Assembly: GCA_016946835.1 (NCBI GenBank)
Contig: JACVTC010000251.1
Location: forward strand, 1 to 64,000
Direction: 5' to 3'
From: Neocallimastix lanati (nom. inval.)
Taxonomy: Eukaryota > Neocallimastigomycota > Neocallimastigomycetes > Neocallimastigales > Neocallimastigaceae
Length of the DNA: 64,000 nucleotides
The notes beneath the pieces are model-generated. The model did not search any database, was not told the origin of the DNA, and was given only the letters and a program-made list of their open reading frames with translations. Within the stretch, counting starts at the first letter, position 1; the number at the start of each line of letters is the position of its first letter. Below, in pieces: positions 1 through 11,957 of the stretch. Both the position numbers and the translations under genes were made by a program.

Positions 1-60
1 CAACGGTAGCGCGTCCGCCTCCAGAGCGGAAGGTTGGGTGTTCGAATCACTCACTCTCCA
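1..60 (+). tRNA. tRNA-Trp (CCA), 5' end cut by window edge
   Basis: This is the last 60 nt of a tRNA that is identical over this span to the complete tRNA-Trp at 3382-3453. The acceptor 5' strand and the start of the D arm lie outside the window. The anticodon stem TCCGC/GCGGA encloses the loop CTCCAGA, giving anticodon CCA. The T arm GGGTG-TTCGAAT-CACTC and the 3' acceptor strand ACTCTCC plus discriminator A are present. CCA is not encoded. A run of 12 T follows at once (61-72) and can serve as a Pol III terminator. Confidence 0.95.
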
Positions 61-75
61 TTTTTTTTTTTTAAA

Positions 76-246
76 TTTGATAGTAATATTTCTATTAAAA
101 GAAAAATAATATCAGAAGATTGCCCTTATTGTAGCCCATGTTGTGGTGTTAGTGTACCTAGTTTTTCTCAATGGATTTTTGCATGTAAAGCATTGGAAAA
201 TTACAGAAAAAAATCTTTACCTTATCTTACGACATTTTTTTTATAG
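76..246 (+). pseudogene. Cys-rich gene fragment behind tRNA-Trp, copy 1
   Basis: An open stretch directly behind the tRNA-Trp terminator encodes a short Cys-rich segment (EDCPYCSPCCGVSVPSF, then a WIFACK motif and ENYR). The same segment, at about 75-80% nucleotide identity, follows the second tRNA-Trp at 3481-3640. There it continues into a longer degenerate reading frame; here the similarity stops near 230 and the frame ends at 246. I do not recognise the family. The paired cysteines could bind a metal, but nothing else supports that. It is most likely a truncated gene copy that was duplicated together with the tRNA. Confidence 0.45.
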
Positions 247-2048
247 AATTGGTGCATCTCGGATATTTGTAGTTTAAATATTTTAATTTTTTATTTTTCT
301 TTTCTGATAACGAATTATATTATAAAATCAAATTTATAATAAAAAATTATCTATAAATTAATTTTTAACCTTAAATCAGATTAAATTATCTAAACCTTAA
401 ATAATTCTACCTTAATAAAAATAAAATTAAAATTAATCACGATCTTCTAGAATAATTGTATTTCTTGAAAAATATTATAACAATTTTAAAAGACAACTTT
501 TATTAATCTTATTCTTATCAATAACATTATTTCTTTATTTTCTTTATTGTTTCTATTATTTTTTTATTATTCCTTTATTTCTATAATCAAATATAATTAT
601 TTTTTTTTTTCTTTTTCTTACCAAAATTATAAATTCATTTAATGTGTAAGTAATTATTTAGTTAATAAAAATAGTTTATAATTATAGAATAATTATTAAA
701 CTAGAAAATAAAATAATAATAGTAAATAATAATAATAAATAATAATAATAAATAATAATAAATAATAATAAATAATAATAAATAATAATAAATAATAATA
801 ATAAATAATAATAATAAATAATAATAATAAATATTAATAATAAATAATAATAATAAATAATAATAAATAATAATAATAATAATAATAAATAATAATTGAA
901 AATAATAAATTATAAAATAATATTTGATAGGCAATTACTACTGATAAAATTTTTTGGTTTGGTTCTAATTAGAAAGATTACGGGTTGAGTTGCGTAAAGA
1001 TTCTTAAATTTTGGGTTAAATTGGTCAGGTCAAGATGTGTTGTATTAATTATAAAATTAATTAAACTAAATAATTAATGACACCCCCCCCCTCCCCTCAA
1101 AGTTGTATTATTAAGAATTCAATCTTTAATATTTATGTTTTATTAGAACTTTATTTAATATATTTTAATAATAAAATTTTCTACAAATTAATATTAAGAA
1201 TTAGTAATTAATATTAAGAATTATTATTGTTATAATTAATAGTTACACATTATAGATTACGGTAAAGTTAAGTTATTAAGTAAGGTTAATAATATTACAA
1301 AACATATTTAAGGATGGAATTTCAATCCTTTTTATATTAAACTAAAATAATAATTAACAATATAATTAAGTACTACATTTTAATCTTAATATATTCATGC
1401 CATGCACATAGACTATATAAAATATAATAATAAAATAATATTGATAAAATCTTTTAATAAAATAGCTATATAATTAATCATAAAGCAATTTAATGATAAA
1501 ACAATTTAATAATCAAGTAATATAAAATTAAATAAAAATAAAAATTAAAATATTAAAACTAAATAAAAGTCTCTTTTGGAAATCTTTAGAATTATATAGA
1601 ATTCCTTTGAATCTTTTATAAAATTATTGAATATATAATATTATAATAATTAATATAAAACTTATAAACTTATTTAAAATATCATAAACTATTGCTAATT
1701 ACTAATTCTACATTTTTAAATTATTAATATTTGTTTATAAGAATTAGTAATATAAATTCAAATTAAAGATTTTATCTACATATATTAATAATTAATATTT
1801 TAGGATCTTATTTAATTTAAAAAAAATTAAATTTTTTTTTTATAATTAAAATTTCTTTAAAGTCCAATATCTCGTCTTCTAGTTGTCCAATAGGGTTGAA
1901 ATTAATATATGTTGTAGTTCTCAGTCGTATCTTTCCAATGAATATATTTATGAATATCAATATAATATTTACATTCTTTGTTGAGTTATTATTATTTTTC
2001 TTCTAAATATTTTTTTTCAATTTCTTAAGGGTTAAATTAAATTAAAAT
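247..2048. other. AT-rich intergenic DNA
   Basis: I see no gene here. It holds poly-A/T tracts, the TAA microsatellite listed separately, and an isolated C-rich run at 1082-1096 that stands out in this composition. Any old retroelement remnants are too degenerate to bound. Confidence 0.6.
714..899. repeat. (TAA)n microsatellite with TAAA variants
   Basis: About 185 bp of AAT/AAAT units. It creates spurious Ile/Tyr-rich open frames on the minus strand. Confidence 0.9.
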
Positions 2049-2370
2049 GGGAGAGTTGCATTTCCCCAAATTGCATTTCGCCAAGTGGCGTAGTATTAAA
2101 ATGTTGCATTTCGCCATGTTGCATTTCGCCAAGTAGAGTATTGATATAAATAAAATGAATAAATAAATAAATATTAATTCAAAATATATTCTTTTTAAAA
2201 TTGTTTTTATGCGATATTAATAATATTTAAGTTTATTTATTGATTTATTTATTTATTTAATAATTTTCAATTTGGCGAAATGCCACATTTTTTTAATATG
2301 CCACATGCTTTCAAAAAAATTGGCGAAATGCAATCTGGCGAAATGCAATTTGGCGAAATGCCCCACACCC
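2049..2370. mobile_element. MULE-related MITE, 322 bp, 9-bp TSD
   Basis: The element is flanked by the 9-bp direct repeat AATTAAAAT (2040-2048 and 2371-2379). Its left third carries four copies of GCATTTCGCC or a one-base variant. Its right third carries four copies of the reverse complement GGCGAAATGC, so the whole is a mirrored 4+4 array around an AT-rich centre. The right terminus read inward (GGGTGTGGGGCATTTCGCC) resembles the MULE termini at 8748 and 13274 (GGGG.GTGTGCATTTCG). The 9-bp TSD is the length expected for Mutator-like elements. There is no coding capacity. Subterminal repeats of this sort are normally transposase-binding sites, so it is probably moved in trans by the MULE family present in this window. 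Confidence 0.8.
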
Positions 2371-3381
2371 AATTAAAATATCTTTAATAAATGAGTCCAA
2401 ACCCTTTGGTTTCTAATTATTTAATATTCCTAATATTTACTTATATAATTAAAATAGAATTAAAAATAATTTTTGTCAATAAGGAAATTAAATTTCAATA
2501 GATCTATTATTTCAATTGATCTATTTGTGAATTTTAATTCTAAATCCACTATTGTATTTATGACGATTTCCATTTTAGTGTTAAAATTAAGATATAAAAT
2601 AGTTTTATGATTAATAACGTTACTAGGTTAATATGTTGAATTATATATTAATAATCCAACAATAATTAATTAATAATATATAAAAATAATATAAGATAAA
2701 TAGTTAAGTTATTTAAACACTTAATATCTATGAATATTTTAAATAATAATTTCTTTGAAGGATTTATGAAAATATTTATTTATTGAATTATTAGTATATA
2801 ATTATTGTAAGTACAATAACCTTACAAAGAACATAAAAGATAGATTTTTACATCTTTCTTTTATACTTTGTAAGTTACATAATAATAATATTTAATTATA
2901 AGATATTAATAATATAGTAATATGAATATTAATAAAATATTAAGATAATAACAATATCGATATGTTTAAAATATTTAATATAACTAAATAAATTTAATTT
3001 ATAATTATATAATTAATTTGAATAATTAAAAATAGTAGTTAATATATATGATGTAAACATATATATATAAACATAATATAAATAAATACATGTGACGTCA
3101 TATGTAGATAATTGAAATTATTAATATAAATCTTATTTACTAATATTCTCAGAATTATTAGGCCTAAGATAATTCCTTAAATATTAAATAAGAATTTATA
3201 TTAATTATTAATTATTTAAATATATATATTATTTATAATTAAATAAATAATATTTGTTAACTATTGAAATGTAAATAACTGAAATTGAGATTTCAATTCA
3301 GTTATAATTTCAACATTTAGAATAATTTCTAAATTAAGGTAATAGTTGCCTTTTACAATTTTTATAAATATCTCAAGCAAG
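2371..3381. other. AT-rich DNA with palindromes, possible old LTR remnant
   Basis: No gene is seen. Three inverted repeats stand out: CTTACAAAG...CTTTGTAAG (about 2822-2873), arms around 3117-3220 (AATATAAATCTTATTTA and its complement), and 3274-3306 (AATAACTGAAATTG with its complement). Similar strings recur at 35220, 48612 and 61017 next to LTR-like repeats, so part of this stretch may be LTR-derived. No LTR boundary can be fixed upstream of the tRNA-Trp. Confidence 0.4.
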
Positions 3382-3453
3382 GGAGGGTTGGCGCAACGGT
3401 AGCGCGTCCGCCTCCAGAGCGGAAGGTTGGGTGTTCGAATCACTCACTCTCCA
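3382..3453 (+). tRNA. tRNA-Trp (CCA)
   Basis: A complete 72-nt cloverleaf. The acceptor GGAGGGT pairs with ACTCTCC through one G-T pair. The D arm is GCGC/GCGC, the anticodon stem TCCGC/GCGGA has loop CTCCAGA with anticodon CCA, and the T arm is GGGTG-TTCGAAT-CACTC. The discriminator is A; there is no intron and no encoded CCA. Only T4 follows directly; a T9 run lies at 3471-3479. Duplicate of the gene at the window start. Confidence 0.97.
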
Positions 3454-3480
3454 TTTTATTTAAAATTATATTTTTTTTTA

Positions 3481-4115
3481 AATTTGATAGTAATATTTCT
3501 ATTAAAAGAAATATAGTCTCAGAAGATTGCCTTAAATGCTGCCTCTGTTGTGGTGTTAGTGTACCTAGTTTTTCTCACTGGATCTTTGCCTGCAAAGAAT
3601 TAGAAAATTACAGAAATAAAATTTTACTTATTCTAGATAATCTCTTTTTGAAGTTTGTAATGATAATTGAACAAAAACCTTTGCTTTGGATGTTTCTTTA
3701 GATTCAGAAAAAGGTTATGGTAATAATATTTATTATTTTATATTGAGAGCTCTTCTTGGTGGGCGTTCAATATATGAAAAAATTAAAGTTAATGATGAAG
3801 AACAAAGACAATTAGTTAACAATATTTTTAAACAAAGTTCAACATTGCGAAGTTTCTAACAAATATAATACCATTAATTTGTCGATTTTTTAGATTGATG
3901 ATGAAATGATATTCCGTTGAATCTATTGAATCTACCGTTGCTAAGAGCGTCGATCAAAATGATAAGGTATTGGATTATCACTTCCTGGTGAAGGATTTGA
4001 TACAGATTCGTTTGATAACACTAATACTGAAATTATTACTCGCAATAATGGACGTGGTGTTATCATCGATGAATGGGAAAAGTTAGAAACTATTGCTTCT
4101 AACGCACTTATATAA
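3481..4115 (+). pseudogene. Unknown Cys-rich gene, degenerate, copy 2
   Basis: This is the longer partner of the fragment at 76-246. From 3483 the frame reads through FDSNISIKR, a cluster of five cysteines (EDCLKCCLCCG), SVPSF and a WIFACKELENYR motif. In shifted frames the coding signal continues: LDSEKGYGNN near 3697, LLGGRSIYEKIKVNDEEQRQ to 3858, a Val/Asp-rich stretch near 3930, then LPGEGFDTDSFDN and RGVIIDEWEKLETIA up to a stop at 4113-4115. At least three frame changes or short introns separate these pieces. Codon use is protein-like and richer in GC than the flanks. I do not recognise the family. A spliced gene is possible, but I saw no convincing GT...AG pair in every gap, so I call it a pseudogene. 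Confidence 0.5.
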
Positions 4116-4813
4116 TTATATAATTATATAATATTTCATTTCATGTATTTTAATTTTTTCATTTAAATCATGTAATTTTATTATTATTATAAATTAAATA
4201 AAGTTATTCTCCAGGTCTAAAAAAAAATCTTTTCTTTAAATCCATATTTATTTTCTAAAACTCGTGCTCATTTTTTTTTATGATATTATTTTGGACGAAT
4301 TTGACCTCCAAATATTAATTTTATAAATAATTTTCCTTTTTTATATTTTACATACAAGTTATTACATAATCAAACATTATAAATATTTATAATACTTTAA
4401 TATACAAAGTTCAAATATTAGGTTGAACTTGAACTTTAACATTTTTACTTGTGTTTTCTTTTTCTTCCCTAATAATTTTATGATAAAATAGTTTTTTTTT
4501 GAAGTTTTAATAGAGCATATAAAATTTAAAAAGTTTATATGAAAAAAAAAATATATAAATATAAAAAAAAAGGAAATAATATAATAAAAAGAATAAGTAA
4601 ATATTATAGTAAGAAAATAAGTAAATAATATATATATATAAAAACTTAAGTAAATGAAATAGTTAAAAAAAAAAAAAAAAATGAAGTTAAAACAACTTGA
4701 TTTTTTTTCCATTAGGTTTACAAATCCTCGTGAAATAAATACAATAATATATACATATAACTCTACAAGAAAATACAAACTACAACGACATTATTATTAT
4801 TTCTAATATATTA

Positions 4814-4848
<35 letters not shown>

Positions 4849-5628
4849 TATTTTAAAATTATAGTAATTTTTTTAAATTTTTTTTTCTATAATATATGAT
4901 TATTTTAAACTAGCGTCTTTAATCGCATTTCTTTATTTCCATTCTGATATTTTCAATACTTTCATCAATTAAACTGCATATGTAAATAACAATTCTACAA
5001 AATGTATTAAATATACATATTTATTTATTTTATATATTACTAATTATAGTATTAATAATAATAATAATTAGTAATTAAAATAAATCATATCTATGGTATA
5101 TTGACTGCAATAAGAGAATCTTATTTAAAACACAAATATAATAACAATAACGTAATTACTGATAGTAATAATTAGAGCCTATATTTAAAATACATTTATA
5201 ATAGCAATAAATAAATTATATACTTTCTATATGAAATTAATATAAAAACTATAGCAAAAAATAAAACTAAAAATAAAATCAATAAAACTTTTTAAATTTA
5301 TATTTAAATTTATATATGATTTTTTTTATTTATTTATATTTAATTTTTTATTGTTATATCTTTAATATATTAAATCTATTTTTCTATCTATTAAATTTTT
5401 ATTATATATTACTTTAATTATTTTTAATAATTTAAGAAATGTATTTAATTCTATCTTCCTTTTAAAAAAAAAAAAAATTAATATACCTAATAAAAATTCT
5501 TTTTTTTTTTAAAATTTCTTAAATGACATTAAATACTTATTTTTTTTTATTAATTTACGTTCTAATAATTTATTTAGAAAGAAAATTAATTTATTTCTAT
5601 TTTTATTCTATTAATGTTAAATTATAAT
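4116..5628. other. AT-rich intergenic DNA
   Basis: No gene is seen. Homopolymer A/T tracts dominate, including a T run around 4817-4840. It separates the gene fragment from the 3' end of the transporter. Confidence 0.6.
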
Positions 5629-7059
5629 TTAAGCACTGTCCTTAGCAGCATTTCTTTCTTCAATTTCCTTGTTGATCTTTTCAATCTTTTCATCAGTTAA
5701 ACTGTATCTGGAAATAATAATCATACAAATAATAGCAAGAATAGCTGGAATGACACAGACAGTCCAACGAATAGCTTCTTGAGCAGAGGCCTTTTGTTTG
5801 TAAAGATCATTCATTAAGTAGTTGTTAGAAGTGTTACTAATGTTTTGCATAACGAAGGAAACAATGAAGAAGAGGGAAACAACAACAAGTGGTGGGTTAC
5901 GAGTGAATTCAGTCCAGAAATCACTAACCTTGACTGAATTAGTTTGACCTTCTTCCATAACAACACGTTCCTTAGTTTGAGTGAAACAGAAGACAAGAAT
6001 AATGAAACCAATAACGAAGTAAATAGATAAAGTAGTGAACCAAGCCATTGGGTCCTTTGGTAAAGTACTTTCACCAGCTGGTGGGGAAACATATCCGGAA
6101 GCTTGAATAATCCAACCTGGAATAGCACCACCTAAAGCGAAACCGGCCTTGAAGAATAAACCAGTAATAGCGTTAACAATAGCGGAAATTCTACGACCTG
6201 TCTTCCATTCACCGTAGGAAATAACTTCTGGAACAAGAGCCCATTGGTAACCAGTAGCAACACAAACACCAGTGGACTTAATTAAATTACCAATACGGTA
6301 CCACCAGTCATTGGCATTCATTCTACTAGCAACGTATAAGATAGCATTACCAGCAACAGCAACAGTTAAGAAAACGTAGAACATATTCTTCTTACCAATT
6401 AAATTCTTAATAGCTGGCATGAACGGAACAATGCAAAGATTTGGAATGTTACCAAATAAGTTGAAAAGAATCATATCCCATGGAATTGGAGTACCACCAA
6501 CAATGGCAATGAAAAGGAAAAGTAAAGTGTATACGAAGAAACAACCAATGTTAGCACACCACATACGAAGTGAAGTAAGCATAGTAATTTCATCATTATC
6601 TCTAGTTAAAGAAGAGTTAATAGCACCGTATGGAACGTTTACTAAAGTGTATGATAAAGATAATAAGATGTAGGTAATGTAGATGTATGGAACAGATGGA
6701 GCAAATTTATTCCAGAAGGTAAGAGCTGAGAAAACAGTTAATGGAATACCACCAATAATTAAGTAGGAACGGTATTTACCCCAACGTGGATGATTCTTAT
6801 CAATGAAAGCACCAACAATTGGATCCCAAACCATATCTACAAAACGAACGATTAACATTAAAGTGGAAGCAATACCAGCAGCTTTACTTCTATCACCACC
6901 TAAAATGTAAACATCAGTACAGAAGAACATAAGTTGAGAAGCAACAGTTTGATAAATTAAATTTTGGGCTAAATCACCAGATGCGAAACCGAATCTTTGA
7001 ACCCAAGAAAGTTTGTAGAAACCTTTGGCTTCTAAATCTCTCTTATCAGCTTCAGACAT
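5629..7059 (-). CDS. GPH-family sugar:cation symporter (MelB/YicJ-like)
   Basis: An intronless 476-codon frame for a polytopic membrane protein with about 12 hydrophobic segments, the usual size of the glycoside-pentoside-hexuronide:cation symporter family. Family hallmarks are visible. Near residues 71-92 an R-x2-D pair and the motif DPIVGAFIDKNHPRWGKYR match the conserved loop of MelB, XylP and YicJ. PYGAINSSLTRD near residue 150 is the second conserved loop, and a central VPEVISYGEWKTGRR segment is typical of the bacterial YicJ/YnaJ branch. It would import a sugar or glycoside with Na+ or H+ across the plasma membrane; the substrate cannot be read from sequence. The C terminus is charged and cytosolic. 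The ATG at 7059 is preferred because the conserved N-terminal KLSWVQRFGFASGDL follows at the usual distance. GPH carriers are bacterial in origin, so transfer from rumen bacteria is likely. Base composition is far less AT-rich than the flanks. Confidence 0.9.
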   Translation of the reverse strand: MSEADKRDLEAKGFYKLSWVQRFGFASGDLAQNLIYQTVASQLMFFCTDVYILGGDRSKAAGIASTLMLIVRFVDMVWDPIVGAFIDKNHPRWGKYRSYLIIGGIPLTVFSALTFWNKFAPSVPYIYITYILLSLSYTLVNVPYGAINSSLTRDNDEITMLTSLRMWCANIGCFFVYTLLFLFIAIVGGTPIPWDMILFNLFGNIPNLCIVPFMPAIKNLIGKKNMFYVFLTVAVAGNAILYVASRMNANDWWYRIGNLIKSTGVCVATGYQWALVPEVISYGEWKTGRRISAIVNAITGLFFKAGFALGGAIPGWIIQASGYVSPPAGESTLPKDPMAWFTTLSIYFVIGFIILVFCFTQTKERVVMEEGQTNSVKVSDFWTEFTRNPPLVVVSLFFIVSFVMQNISNTSNNYLMNDLYKQKASAQEAIRWTVCVIPAILAIICMIIISRYSLTDEKIEKINKEIEERNAAKDSA

Positions 7060-8647
7060 TGTTATTTATTTATTTGATTTTTTTTTTCTGTATTATAAAC
7101 TTAAATTATATATTATATATATATTTTTTATATATACTATAATTTTTTTACTTTTGTTATTTATATATATTAATCCAGATATATATTTATTTTATAATTA
7201 TTCAATAAGTAATTGATCTTACTTATCTTCAAAATTACTAAAATATAAAAAAAAATTTTATTGGAATCTTTTTTTCTCTTTTTATACTATTTTCAAAATT
7301 TCCTTATTAACATATAATAATATAATATGTTAATATATAACAATATAATTTGTTATATATAATGTATATTAATAATATATTATATTAATATTTAAAAGTT
7401 TAAAAAATATTTAAAATTATTAAAATATATAAAATATTTATTAGTTTCAATTTAAAATGTTACACGAGTACCAATTTCAGGATAAATTTTAATAAATAAA
7501 CTTTATTTATTATTATTATTATTTTAATTTATCATACTAATATTAAATAATAAATAATAAATAATAAATAATAAATAATAAATAATTGAATAATAAATAA
7601 TAAATAATAAATAATAAATAATTGAATAATAAATAATTGAATAATAAATAATAAATAATAACTATTAATTATTATACGATATTATAAAATTTTATAATAA
7701 ATAAATAAATTTTTTTTAATATAATTTATTATAAATGTTTAATATATTATATTAAATAAAATTTATTTATTATTTATTAAAAGAAGTTCCCTTAATTCAA
7801 GGGCTAAATTGAAATAAATGAAAAATCAAAACAAAAAAAAAATTATAAATAAAATATTAAAATTAAGGTTCTTTTAATCTTACCGTTTATCATTCATTCA
7901 TCACATTCATTCATCAGGAGTGATTATTCAATTATTATTCTTCAATTATTCATTCATTATTGATTATTCAATATTATTCAATATTATTCAATATTATTCA
8001 ATATTATTAAATATAATTAAATATTATTCAATTATTCAATTATTCAATATTATTCATTATTCATTATTCATTATTCTCTATTATTCATTATTCATTATTC
8101 TCTATTATTCAATTATTCCTAATTTAATTATTCACTATTATCCAATTATTCATTATTTAATTTTTCATTATTCATTATTCACATTCACTATTATTCAATT
8201 ATTTAATATTATTCAATTATTCAATATTATTCAATTATTCATTCATTATTCATTAATCAATTATTCAATTATTCAATATTATTTATTTATTTATCAAGAT
8301 TGATGAATATTTATATTTATTATTAATGGTTTAAGAATATAAAACTGTTCAATTAGTCTCCCTAAATATATTAATTTCTAACTGGATTTGAACTTTTTCC
8401 CAAAAGATGAAAATATTAATATTCTACTTATTCAATAAAATTTATATTAAATTATAATTATTATTAATTATTACTATTTATTATTATTACTATTTATTAT
8501 TATTAATATTTATTATTATTATTATTTATTATCATTATTACTATTTATTATTATTATTACTAATTATTATTTATTATTATTATTACTAATTATTATTTAT
8601 TATTATTATTACTATTAATTATTATTACTATTATTACTATTAATTAT
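7060..8647. other. AT-rich intergenic DNA with simple repeats
   Basis: This holds the presumed promoter side of the transporter and otherwise simple repeats: AATAAAT units (about 7544-7660), ATTATTCA-type units (about 7920-8290) and TTA/TTATTA units (about 8455-8647). The open frame across 7920-8303 is a repeat artefact. No gene is seen. Confidence 0.6.
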
Positions 8648-9617
8648 TGTTAAGAGTTATGAATTTTTGGTTTATAATTATGTCAATTTTATTAATATAT
8701 TTTATGATAAAGAGATACTAGCACTTAATTATTCTAAATTAAAATGCGGGGAGTGTGCATTTCGAAAATTTTTATTACATAAATTTGTATTTTGTTGTAT
8801 GGCTTAAATATTTTTAATTTTAAGCCACTTATTTTTATTAAAAATTTAATGAATAATAATTAATTAATTAAATAAATAAAATTACAATTTTCAAAAATTT
8901 TCAAACACGTAATCTTACGTGGGGCGTATATCTAATTGTATCATAATTTTGTGGCTTTTTTCTACAATTTTTAAAAAGCCATATATTCACAATATGGCGT
9001 GAATAATAAATGTGGTGATATTTTATGACGAAAATTTATAAGCCACCAAGAATTTGGCGAAATTTAACTGGACGAAATTCAACTTTTGGCGAAATACAAC
9101 ACTTCAATAAATAATAATTAGGTTAGGTATTTCTATTTAACATTGAAAAATAAAATAAAAATAAATAAACATTTTATTTTTTAATACTTAAAAAATAAAA
9201 TAAAAATAAGAAATAAGAAAACTTTTTTTTTAAACATTGAAAAATAAAATAAAAATAAATAAACATTTTATTTTTTAAGCATCAAAAAATAAAAAAAAAA
9301 AAAAAAAAAGAAATAAGAAAACTTCTTTTTTAAACATTAAAAAATAAAATAAAAATAAATAAAAATTTATTTTTTAAGCATTAAAAAATAAAAAAAATAA
9401 AATAAAACAAAAAAATAAAAAATAAAAATAAAAATAAATAAATAAAATAGTAAATAAAGAAATAATAAATAATTAATAATTAAATAATTATTTAAATAAT
9501 TATATAATTAATTAAAAAAAGGTTTGTTATTTTAAATATTAAAAAAAAAAAAAAAAAGTTTCGAAGCATTTAAAAGTATATTTATTAAAATATTTTATTG
9601 AAAAATTTTAATTATTA

Positions 9618-11053
9618 ATGGAAGACAATATAGAAATTGAAATAAGTGAAACAAATCGAGGAAATGAACAAATTATTATTAATAAAAAACACAAATTTAA
9701 TTTTTCATTTCAAAGGAAAGATAAATCAAAAATTTATAGATGCACTGAATATAAGACTTTAAATAAATGTAAATCTTTAATTATTTTAAATGATAAAAAG
9801 GAGGTTTTAAAATATGAAAGTTTACATAACCATCTCGAAAAAGAAATTGATGTGTCTATATCAGTAGCAAACATAAAATTAAGGAAGAAATTAAGAAAAA
9901 TTCAATTCCTATGGATATAAAACCTAAACATATATTTAATGCCGTTTCTCAAGAAATGGGACTTATATGTCCCGAATATAGTACAATTAGATCCCAAATA
10001 ATAAGAAATATAAATAAACAATTTCCTCCAAACATAAAAGGTTTTGATGATATTCCCATTGAATCAGAATATTATAAAACTAAAAGAAATGAAAATTTTA
10101 TGATATTTAAAAATACTGATCTAATAATCTTTCAATCACCATTCCAAGCATATTTATTTTCGAATTATCATAAAAATATATTTGCGGACGGTACATTTAT
10201 GCAGCACCGAAATTTAGTTATCAGTTATTTATAACAAGAACTTATGTTGGGGAATTTAATATGTTTTACACTACTTCCATTTCTATATTAAAAAATAAAA
10301 AACAATCTACATATGAAACATTATTTAAAGAAATAAAAAAAATGCAAATAAATTTAGGAGTAATACATTAATTACTACAATTAATTTTCATTGTGATTTT
10401 GAACAAGGTATATCTAATGCCGCAAAAAAAGTTTTTCCCAATATAAATATTAAATATTGTGTTTGGCATTACAAAAGATCATTAGAAAAACAAAAAAATA
10501 TATTATGTTATCATGAAGTGAAGAATAATAATGATGTATATATTTATTATAAAGCTATTTCGAACTTACCGTTTATAAACCCTAACTATATATTTGATAT
10601 TTATATTATAATAAAAAGAATTTATCAAAAAAAAAAAAGTATAATAATTTTCTGCAATTTTTAGAATATTTTAATAAAAATTATTTACTTAAGTATAATG
10701 TTAATAATTGGAATTATTATGAAAATATAGAGCATTTAACAAACAATGCATCAGAATCTTATAATAGCTACTTAAATAATATATTTCCAAATAAACCTTT
10801 ATTTTATAAATTAATATATATATTAAAAGAAGAAGAAAACTTATCTTACAATGATTATCAAAGGAGAACTAAAGGAAATTGGAAAAAAAAGCAAAAAATA
10901 TTTAGTGCAACTGATGAAATTAAAATTTTAATTGAAAATTACAAAAGTAAGGAAATAAATTTATTTTATAATGGATGCAACAGAAATGAATTAATTAAAT
11001 TATGGAAAGAATGTTTAATTGATTTAAACGATATAAATATTAATTTAAAATAA
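9618..11053 (+). pseudogene. MULE transposase with FLYWCH zinc finger, frameshifted
   Basis: The first frame (9618-9920) carries a FLYWCH-type zinc finger: F-x-F, YRC, C seven residues later, then HNH. The next frame (from about 9905) holds the N-terminal helper region and FADGTF, which contains the first catalytic Asp of the MULE DDE fold. A frameshift near 10210 leads to the continuation YQLFITRTYVGEFNM; another near 10365 leads to HCDFEQGISNAAKKVFP with the second Asp and to CVWHYKRS, the C-x2-H typical of MULEs. A further shift near 10635 leads to the C-terminal part with HLTNNASESYN, where the third acidic residue is expected, ending at 11051-11053. Four or so frame breaks make it non-functional as it stands. 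Its role would have been cut-and-paste transposition of the element around it. Confidence 0.85.
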
Positions 11054-11274
11054 ATAATCTTAATTTAAAAAAATGCTAGAAAAATAAAAATTTATTTATT
11101 TTAAATTTATATTTATAATCGTTTAAATAATAATTAAATAATCTTAATTTAAAAAAATGCTAGAAAAATACAAATTTATTTACCTATTGTGTTTATTTAA
11201 TAATCTTAATAGAAATTATCTTTTAGTTATTTTTATTAAGTAATTTATAACTAAAACCGATTTATTTGATACTA

Positions 11275-11527
11275 GTTAAAATTTTATTAATATCAATATC
11301 AATATTATATAATTATAAATTTTATTAATATCAATATCAATATTATATAATTATAAATTTTATTAATATCAATATCAATATTATATAATTATAAATTTTA
11401 TTAATATCAATATCAATATTATATAATTATAAATTTTATTAATATCAATATCAATATTATATAATTATAAATTTTATTAATATCAATATCAATATTATAT
11501 AATTATAAATTTTATTAATATCAATAT
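11275..11527. repeat. 38-bp tandem repeat inside the MULE
   Basis: About 6.5 nearly identical copies of a 38-bp unit containing TTTTATTAATATCAATATC and ATTATATAATTAT. Confidence 0.9.
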
Positions 11528-11957
11528 ACTTTTCAAAATTAATTATGGTATTAAAAATATTAAATTCAATAAAAGATTTTTATTATTTTATTAAAATTAT
11601 AATTGTTATTATTATATTTTAATAATAATTGATTCATATTGATCAAACATTATAAATATTACTATGCAAATAATTAATTATTTTAATAGGATCAATTATT
11701 CAACTCTTATTGTTTTAATTTTTAATTCTTATATCATTTAAATTAATATATATATATATATCGTTTATGAAAATATGAATTATAAATAATTAAAATTATT
11801 TACTTTTCATTTAAATTTTTTTATTTACTATAATAAAATATAATAATTAAAAGACAAACGTTATTATAACTAATTTTTTTTTTTTTTAGAAAAATAAATA
11901 AAAAAAATTAAAATATATAAGATTCCTATATATATAAAATAATTATTATATTTTATT

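Noticed and set aside
701-934. Ile/Tyr-rich open frame on minus
   Set aside because: TAA-type microsatellite artefact.
3346-3381. Retroelement end upstream of the tRNA-Trp
   Set aside because: No TG...CA terminus or TSD could be set at 10-20 nt upstream, unlike the three tRNA-Cys loci.
4377-4778. 133-codon Phe/Ile/Tyr-rich open frame on minus
   Set aside because: Composition follows poly-A/T tracts; no motif, and it overlaps homopolymers.
7920-8303. 127-codon open frame
   Set aside because: ATTATTCA-type simple repeat; no homologue-like motifs and extreme composition.
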